From: a virus
DNA: 64,000 bases
Reading direction: 5' to 3' (one strand)
IMG/VR virus record: IMGVR_UViG_3300008107_000023
Location: 1-64,000 of that record
Positions within the stretch are counted from its first letter, which is position 1. Each line of letters starts with the position of its first letter. The notes below the pieces were generated by a model that did not search any database, was not told where the DNA came from, and saw only the letters and a program-made list of their open reading frames with translations. A program made the translations under genes and the position numbers. This document shows, piece by piece, positions 59,181 through 64,000 of this stretch.

Positions 59181-61628
59181 ATGGCTAATTCTGATAAAAA
59201 TATAGTCATAACTCCGAATAAAAATCAATCTGCTCAACCAGAAATTGATTTTACTGGATTTGGCAATACTACAATTTCTCTTAAAGTCTTAGACGATTCA
59301 TACGGAACTTTAAGTTTTGAAGGATCTGCTGGTCAATTATTTTCTATAAGTAACAACCTTACCGCAGGAAGCATTTTTTCTGTAAATGATGTTTCCGGTA
59401 TTCCCAGTATTGATGTAAATGCAAATGGAAATGTAAGTCTTGGTGCATATAGTTCGAATGTAGCAATAGGTCACACTAGAGCAACCTCAAAACTTCATGT
59501 TTTGGGTAATAGTTTATTTACTTCTGGAATAACCACCATTTCAAACTTATCAAGTACAAATGGTGTATTTTCCAACATAAACTCTTCAGGAATAACTACT
59601 GCTGCAGTTTTAGTTGCTGGTAACGGAACTGCTTTGGGATCTTCACCATTAGTTGTTAATGGTACTGTTGGAGATAATGATTCTCAACTTTTAATTAAAA
59701 AGCCATCACAATCTTCATTTGGAGTTCTTGCTTGGAATGGAGAAATATATTTAAGCTCCAATACTTATTATCAGGATGGTTCTTGGGTACAATCTGCTCC
59801 TTCCGGAGATAATGATAACCAATTATTTGCATTAAGTCCAGGTAGTGGCGTAAAATGGTATGCGTCAAATAATGGAACTTCATCTTGGAACGTTGCTAGT
59901 GATTTACTACTTTGGAATGATTCTGGAGTATGGCAAAGGCCGCTAGCAAATACTTTAACAATATCTTCACCATTAACTGGAACTTCATATAATAATTCGT
60001 CAGCAGTTACTATTGGTATCAATGCAACTAGTGCAAATACTGCAAATTTTGTTGTTCAGCGTGATGGATCTGGGAATTTTAGTGCAGGAACAATTACAGC
60101 TACTTTAAGTGGAAACTCAACAACTGCAACAACTGCTTCCAACTTATCTGGATTTACAAATTCTAACAGTTCAAATCCAGTAGCAGCAGATAGTGTAACA
60201 AATAATGGTCTTGCTTACGTCAATACCAATATTTCACTATACAGCCAAACTGATGGAGCACTATACTCACAGGCATATAGTTCGAACTGGATTCATCAAA
60301 TTTATGGAGACTATAGAACTGGTCAAATTGCAATACGAGGAAAAAATAATGGAACTTGGCAATCTTGGAGAGCTGTCCTAGATTCTTCAAATTATACATC
60401 ATACGCTATTGCAGCATCAAGTGGAACTGGTAATGACATTTATAATAATGGTTGGTTCCGAAATAATGATTCAGGTGAAGGATTATATAATCAAGCAACT
60501 GCCCTTCATTGGTATTCAGATTCTGCAAATTATTGGAACAGCGCAACTAGTAGCAGTACTACTGGTGGTATTAGATTTAGAGCTGGATATGGAAGCACAA
60601 TTTATGGTTATGTCTATCATGACACTAGTGGTTTTGGTTTATTAGATTCTGCCGGTAACTGGTCTTACAGAACAACAACATCATCAGCAGAAATTTACAA
60701 AACTCTTTATACAAGAGAACTTCAACTTCAAAATTATCAAATTGTCAATACTGGGCCAATAACACCTTATGTGCCTGGTGGTAACAGTGGGTGGACAAGA
60801 TCTTCATATCCATATAGTCTTGGATTCCAAGAAACTGGTGGATGGTCATATCCATATCCAGATCTCATAGTCCAGTATCATACTGGAGTTACTATGGCAG
60901 CAAACTCTGGATATGATGGCATAAGGTTTAAGAGAGATTATAATGATGATACTTTGGTCTTCCAAATTAATGGGGGTTCAAACTACATGTACAAGTATAA
61001 TTGGTTGTATACCAATACTACTGGATTTTATTCGGATACCAATAGTGCTCACATTTATCCCAACACTGGTAGTAGTTATGCCGCATGGAGAGTTGACGGA
61101 AATAGGAATGGATATACCGGTATTTGGTATAGCCATGGTGGCGTTGCTGATATGTGGGATAGTGGTGGAAATGGTGGTTGGTATAGAGAAGGAAGTGGGA
61201 GATGGTATGCATATTACCTCCTATCCAATGTTTGTATGGGAATCAATACTTCCACAACTTCATCTTCATATGGATTATATGTAGATAAAGGAATTTATTC
61301 AACAGCAAATATTGTTGCATATTCTGATGTAAGAAAGAAAGAAAATATAGTTACTGTTGATAATGCATTAGACACTATATCCAAATTAAGAGGTGTATTT
61401 TATAATAAAATCGACGATGAAACAAAAACACGTCAAATTGGAGTTATTGCACAAGAAGTTGAAATGGTTCTTCCCGAAGTAGTAACTCATGCAAAAGATA
61501 TTGACGAATATGGCGTTTCTTATGGAAACTTTGCAGGTCTATTCATAGAAGCATTTAAAGAACAGACTGAAATAATAAATACATTGAAGGAAGAAATTGA
61601 AATTTTAAAAAGCAAACTAGGAGAATAA
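59181..61628 (+). CDS. Tail fibre protein 3 with pyocin-knob-like region and intact S74 chaperone
   Basis: 815 residues. The N-terminus (about 1-170) resembles a fibre head with NVSLGAYSSNVAIGHTRATS. A pyocin-knob-like region sits at about 340-410 (WIHQIYGDYRTGQIAIRGKN, then GTWQSWRAVLDSSNY). The distal part is rich in Trp, Tyr and Gly. Residues about 715-812 form a complete Peptidase_S74 domain: SDVRKKENIVTVDNALDTIS, then QIGVIAQEVEMVLPEVV, then a coiled coil. Self-cleavage is expected before Ser-Asp at about 715. This intact copy is the in-window reference for the split S74 at 35265-35611. Confidence 0.9.
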   Translation: MANSDKNIVITPNKNQSAQPEIDFTGFGNTTISLKVLDDSYGTLSFEGSAGQLFSISNNLTAGSIFSVNDVSGIPSIDVNANGNVSLGAYSSNVAIGHTRATSKLHVLGNSLFTSGITTISNLSSTNGVFSNINSSGITTAAVLVAGNGTALGSSPLVVNGTVGDNDSQLLIKKPSQSSFGVLAWNGEIYLSSNTYYQDGSWVQSAPSGDNDNQLFALSPGSGVKWYASNNGTSSWNVASDLLLWNDSGVWQRPLANTLTISSPLTGTSYNNSSAVTIGINATSANTANFVVQRDGSGNFSAGTITATLSGNSTTATTASNLSGFTNSNSSNPVAADSVTNNGLAYVNTNISLYSQTDGALYSQAYSSNWIHQIYGDYRTGQIAIRGKNNGTWQSWRAVLDSSNYTSYAIAASSGTGNDIYNNGWFRNNDSGEGLYNQATALHWYSDSANYWNSATSSSTTGGIRFRAGYGSTIYGYVYHDTSGFGLLDSAGNWSYRTTTSSAEIYKTLYTRELQLQNYQIVNTGPITPYVPGGNSGWTRSSYPYSLGFQETGGWSYPYPDLIVQYHTGVTMAANSGYDGIRFKRDYNDDTLVFQINGGSNYMYKYNWLYTNTTGFYSDTNSAHIYPNTGSSYAAWRVDGNRNGYTGIWYSHGGVADMWDSGGNGGWYREGSGRWYAYYLLSNVCMGINTSTTSSSYGLYVDKGIYSTANIVAYSDVRKKENIVTVDNALDTISKLRGVFYNKIDDETKTRQIGVIAQEVEMVLPEVVTHAKDIDEYGVSYGNFAGLFIEAFKEQTEIINTLKEEIEILKSKLGE

Positions 61629-61632
61629 TAAA

Positions 61633-62067
61633 ATGGCATTGATTAGAGACTTTGAAATTCCTGGAAGTGGACTTGTTGTAAATGATGCATATCATATTAT
61701 AGTAAATGTTGCCACAGAAAAAAGACTTAGTGATATTTTACCACCACCAGATCCCACCCAACCAAGTGGTCTGAGTGTTAGAGACGATACGGATGAATCT
61801 CAATTTGTTTATTGGAAATCTGGATACATTGGAAGAATTGCAATTGAGGTTTATTCTTCAAAGCAAGCAAGAACTGATGGAAAAAAACCAATAGGAGCCT
61901 TGGCAACTTCACCAACTGAAGTGAACGTTGATTGTCAATTTGCAACGTCTGGCAAAGACTTTAAGGTTTTATTCTTCATAGATCCGGATAGTCCCGATTC
62001 TATTTTAACCCAGGCATATAATCACCTGAAAACTACAGAATATTATAAGGATGCTATAGAAGACTGA
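61633..62067 (+). CDS. Conserved small cyanophage protein, 144 aa
   Basis: 144 residues (MALIRDFEIPGSGLVVNDAY, then ending HLKTTEYYKDAIED). Mostly beta with a C-terminal helix. Proteins like it follow S74 fibres in cyanophages, as I recall. It starts four bases after the fibre stop. Probably fibre-associated; the role is unknown. Confidence 0.78.
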   Translation: MALIRDFEIPGSGLVVNDAYHIIVNVATEKRLSDILPPPDPTQPSGLSVRDDTDESQFVYWKSGYIGRIAIEVYSSKQARTDGKKPIGALATSPTEVNVDCQFATSGKDFKVLFFIDPDSPDSILTQAYNHLKTTEYYKDAIED

Positions 62068-62073
62068 TAAATA
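62066..62073 (+). promoter_or_regulatory. Late promoter GATAAATA
   Basis: GATAAATA overlaps the stop codon of the 144-residue gene and lies 40 bases before the ATG at 62114. Confidence 0.55.
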
Positions 62074-62113
62074 GTATTGAATTTTAATTATTATTAATTA
62101 ATAGGTAAACGAC

Positions 62114-62332
62114 ATGGAACAAAATCATCAACAACTTTTTGATACTGTTCAACAACAACTAGAAGAACTTCAAAAAGAAATCACTTTAGAAGAGCAGAAA
62201 CTATCTTCACTAAAAGAAAGGTTTGTACGTCTTTTAGGATCTAGAGACGTTTTGAGTATGCTTGTTCAAGATACCTCTGGCTCTGGAGATGCAAAGGAAG
62301 CAACTAATACTCAAGAAAATTCTAAAAAATAA
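62114..62332 (+). CDS. Small coiled-coil protein, 72 aa
   Basis: 72 residues: a coiled coil (about 5-45, QQQLEELQKEITLEEQKLS) followed by a polar, flexible Gly/Ser/Asn tail. It follows a late promoter. It may help fibre or virion assembly. No family is recognised. Confidence 0.7.
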   Translation: MEQNHQQLFDTVQQQLEELQKEITLEEQKLSSLKERFVRLLGSRDVLSMLVQDTSGSGDAKEATNTQENSKK

Positions 62333-62358
62333 ACTACAATTTCTATATTATTGAAATT

Positions 62359-63171
62359 ATGAAGAAAACTTATTTTTTTATGGCAGGATTGCCAAGGAGT
62401 GGATCAACACTTCTTGCTGCAATTTTAAATCAGAATCCAAACATTTATGCGAGCAATGACTCTCCTGTTTGTGATTTAATGTTTAATACTCACAAAACAT
62501 TCGAATCTTCTGAGCAATATGCTGCCGATGAAAATTTTTTAGGATATAAAAAGGTATGTTCCTCTATTATAGAAAATTATTATTCTCATATTGACAAAAA
62601 ATATATTATTGATAAGCAAAGATCTTGGGGAACACCTTTTAATTTGCAAATGATTGAAAGGTTTATTACTGAAGATGTGAAAATTTTATGTCCAGTAAGG
62701 GATATATTAGAAATCTTATCTTCTTTCATTAGTTTAGTACACAAAAATCCAAGTTTACAATCAGTAATTGACAGAGACATTTCTAAAGCAGAAATGTTTT
62801 TTTATAGACCGGTAGATGATGTTAGATGTGATTTTTTAATGTCTCCAAAAAATCCAATGGATCAAGAATTATTTTCTTTGAGTCAATCTTTGCTTCCGGA
62901 AAATAAAAATAAATTTCATTTGATAGAATACAACGATTTAACTAGCGATCCAGAATCTACTATAAAAGGTGTATATGATTTTTTGGGATTAGAATACTTT
63001 AAACATGACTTTAATAATATACGTCAAAAAAATAAACCAAATGATTTGATTTACGGCATAGAAGGTTTACATGATGTTAGAAAAAAATTAGAAAAAAAGT
63101 CAGTAGATCCAAAATCTATTTTATCTCCATATATTTTAAGCAAATATAAAGGATATGAATTTTGGCGTTAA
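62359..63171 (+). CDS. Sulfotransferase-family protein
   Basis: 270 residues. GLPRSGSTLL (10-19) is the 5'-phosphosulfate loop that binds PAPS. VKILCPVRDILEILSSF (107-123) is the 3'-phosphate-binding segment, with Arg114 and Ser121/122. The C-terminal part has an L-E-Y-F-K-H-D-F segment and a YRYK-like end (SKYKGYEFWR). Both PAPS-binding motifs are intact, so activity is plausible. The acceptor is unknown. Next to the fibre genes, it may sulfate a virion glycan or host surface sugar (inference). Confidence 0.88.
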   Translation: MKKTYFFMAGLPRSGSTLLAAILNQNPNIYASNDSPVCDLMFNTHKTFESSEQYAADENFLGYKKVCSSIIENYYSHIDKKYIIDKQRSWGTPFNLQMIERFITEDVKILCPVRDILEILSSFISLVHKNPSLQSVIDRDISKAEMFFYRPVDDVRCDFLMSPKNPMDQELFSLSQSLLPENKNKFHLIEYNDLTSDPESTIKGVYDFLGLEYFKHDFNNIRQKNKPNDLIYGIEGLHDVRKKLEKKSVDPKSILSPYILSKYKGYEFWR

Positions 63172-63183
63172 GTAAGATCTATC

Positions 63184-63191
63184 TATAAATA
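63184..63191 (+). promoter_or_regulatory. Late promoter TATAAATA
   Basis: An exact TATAAATA, 21 bases before the ATG at 63213. Confidence 0.65.
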
Positions 63192-63212
63192 ATAATGGTC
63201 GATTTTGTTTAA

Positions 63213-64000
63213 ATGCCTACTAAATTAAAGTCCCATAAAACAGTTGAACAGATTGCTAAGAAACATCGGTTAGATGTAAGTTTTATAGAAAAGCAATTGA
63301 AAATGGGAGAGCCTATTGAGCATGAGCATACAAAAGACCATGATCTTGCAAGAGATATTGCTTTGCAACATCTTGATGAAATTCCAGATTATTACACTCG
63401 TTTGAAAAAAATGGAAGCGGATGCCAAGAAACACCACAAAAAGTTTAAAGATGTAAAAGAAGAAACTAAATCCGGTGATGATGGTCTTCATGATTGGTTT
63501 AATAAATCAAAATCTTCAGATGGAAAAAGTGGGTGGGTTCAACTTGGTGGAAAATGGGCAGGAAAACCATGCGCTCGTCAACCAGGACAAACTTCTACAC
63601 CAAAGTGTGGTAGTTCTAAAATGAAAAGAGCACTTTCTAAGGATGAAGAAGAAGCAGCAAGAAGAAGAAAGAATAGACTAGATCCTAATCAGCCAGAAAA
63701 AACTGGCGGATCTAAACCAACCAATGTCAAAACCGAAGAAATGAACTTACAAGAAGTAAAAGATAAACCAAGCAAAGGTAGTGGCAAAAAGGATGCTTGT
63801 TATCATAAAGTAAAGTCACGTTATGACGTTTGGCCAAGTGCATATGCATCTGGAGCACTTGTCAAATGTCGTAAAGTTGGCGCTTCAAACTGGGGAACTA
63901 AATCGGAAGAAACCATGCAAGAAGAAGAAAGATATTGTCCTCTGTGCAATAAAAGAGAAACAAGATCCGAATGCTCTTATGGAGAAAAAGCATGGGACAA
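63213..64000 (+). CDS. DUF5661-like cyanophage protein, 5' part (runs off the window)
   Basis: The frame is open from ATG at 63213 to the window end (262 codons, no stop). It has three segments. Residues 1-70 are VEQIAKKHRLDVSFIEKQL, then EHEHTKDHDLARDIALQHLD, the DUF5661-type start. Residues about 95-175 (HDWFNKSKSSDGKSGWVQLG, then a basic RRRKNRLDPNQPEKTGG) match a segment found in many large-phage proteins. Residues about 190-230 (KKDACYHKVKSRYDVWPSAY) are another such segment. Near the cut, YCPLCNKRETRSECSYGE is a Cys knuckle. Possibly nucleic-acid binding; the function is unknown. Confidence 0.8.
   Translation, partial: MPTKLKSHKTVEQIAKKHRLDVSFIEKQLKMGEPIEHEHTKDHDLARDIALQHLDEIPDYYTRLKKMEADAKKHHKKFKDVKEETKSGDDGLHDWFNKSKSSDGKSGWVQLGGKWAGKPCARQPGQTSTPKCGSSKMKRALSKDEEEAARRRKNRLDPNQPEKTGGSKPTNVKTEEMNLQEVKDKPSKGSGKKDACYHKVKSRYDVWPSAYASGALVKCRKVGASNWGTKSEETMQEEERYCPLCNKRETRSECSYGEKAWD

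Noticed and set aside
43421-61628. Fibre repeats as assembly duplications
   Set aside because: Units in the two fibre genes differ at many synonymous positions and are embedded in different flanks, which an assembly artefact would not produce.
1-64000. tRNA genes, integrase, transposase or photosynthesis genes (psbA, hli)
   Set aside because: No cloverleaf-like segment was noticed in the gaps and none of the translated products carries the hallmarks of these genes. tRNA absence was judged by eye only, so a tRNA scan would be needed to be sure.

Overview
The window is part of the genome of a T4-like myovirus of cyanobacteria (a cyanomyovirus, probably infecting Synechococcus or Prochlorococcus). 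The evidence is the T4-type order of virion genes on one strand (gp25, gp6, a giant YHYH-domain protein, gp8, a DUF4815-type protein, gp13, gp14, gp15, gp16, tail fibres), T4-like late promoters of the form NATAAATA or CTAAATA in front of many of them, and small proteins typical of marine T4-like phages. Every supported gene is on the + strand. No tRNA, integrase, transposase, CRISPR array or photosynthesis gene was seen.

Region 1 (1-5288) is a tightly packed run of about 20 small, mostly unrecognised genes. Most overlap by ATGA, or are separated by a few bases, which suggests translational coupling. The run ends with an HNH endonuclease. Region 2 (5289-11330) has two parts. About 560 bases of AT-rich non-coding DNA carry an array of 14 CTAGATTC-like octamers and a separate 11-bp tandem repeat. 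An island of about 16 small genes follows, with clearly higher GC than the rest. Most transcription units there have their own host-like (sigma70-type) -10 box 21-25 bases before the ATG, and two to three promoters are near-copies of one cassette. The only larger gene in the island is a 298-residue DUF6267-like protein carrying the motifs of covalent nucleotidyltransferases. Two island genes look broken by 1-base indels.

Region 3 (11331-13440) holds a glycosyltransferase-like gene, several small conserved cyanophage proteins, and an intrinsic terminator whose stem-loop contains a late-promoter box. Region 4 (13486-43392) is the baseplate, neck and tail-completion block. It contains a 3987-residue giant protein. 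It also contains what looks like a baseplate gene split in two: an N-terminal DUF4815 half ends in a Gly/Ser tail and an S74 chaperone domain that is itself split over two frames, then comes a SET-domain methyltransferase, then the C-terminal half. Region 5 (43421-63171) is the tail-fibre block: three very long repetitive fibre proteins with different C-terminal ends, a beta-helix-like protein, small accessory genes and a sulfotransferase. The window ends inside a gene related to DUF5661-type cyanophage proteins.

Taken together, the structural genes are set up for late transcription from many dispersed NATAAATA promoters, while the GC-rich island looks like individually transcribed early (host-takeover) genes. 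The most unusual features are the interrupted baseplate gene with its split S74/SET cassette, the octamer array, and the promoter-cassette island. Family names rest on reading motifs by eye; no database search was run.
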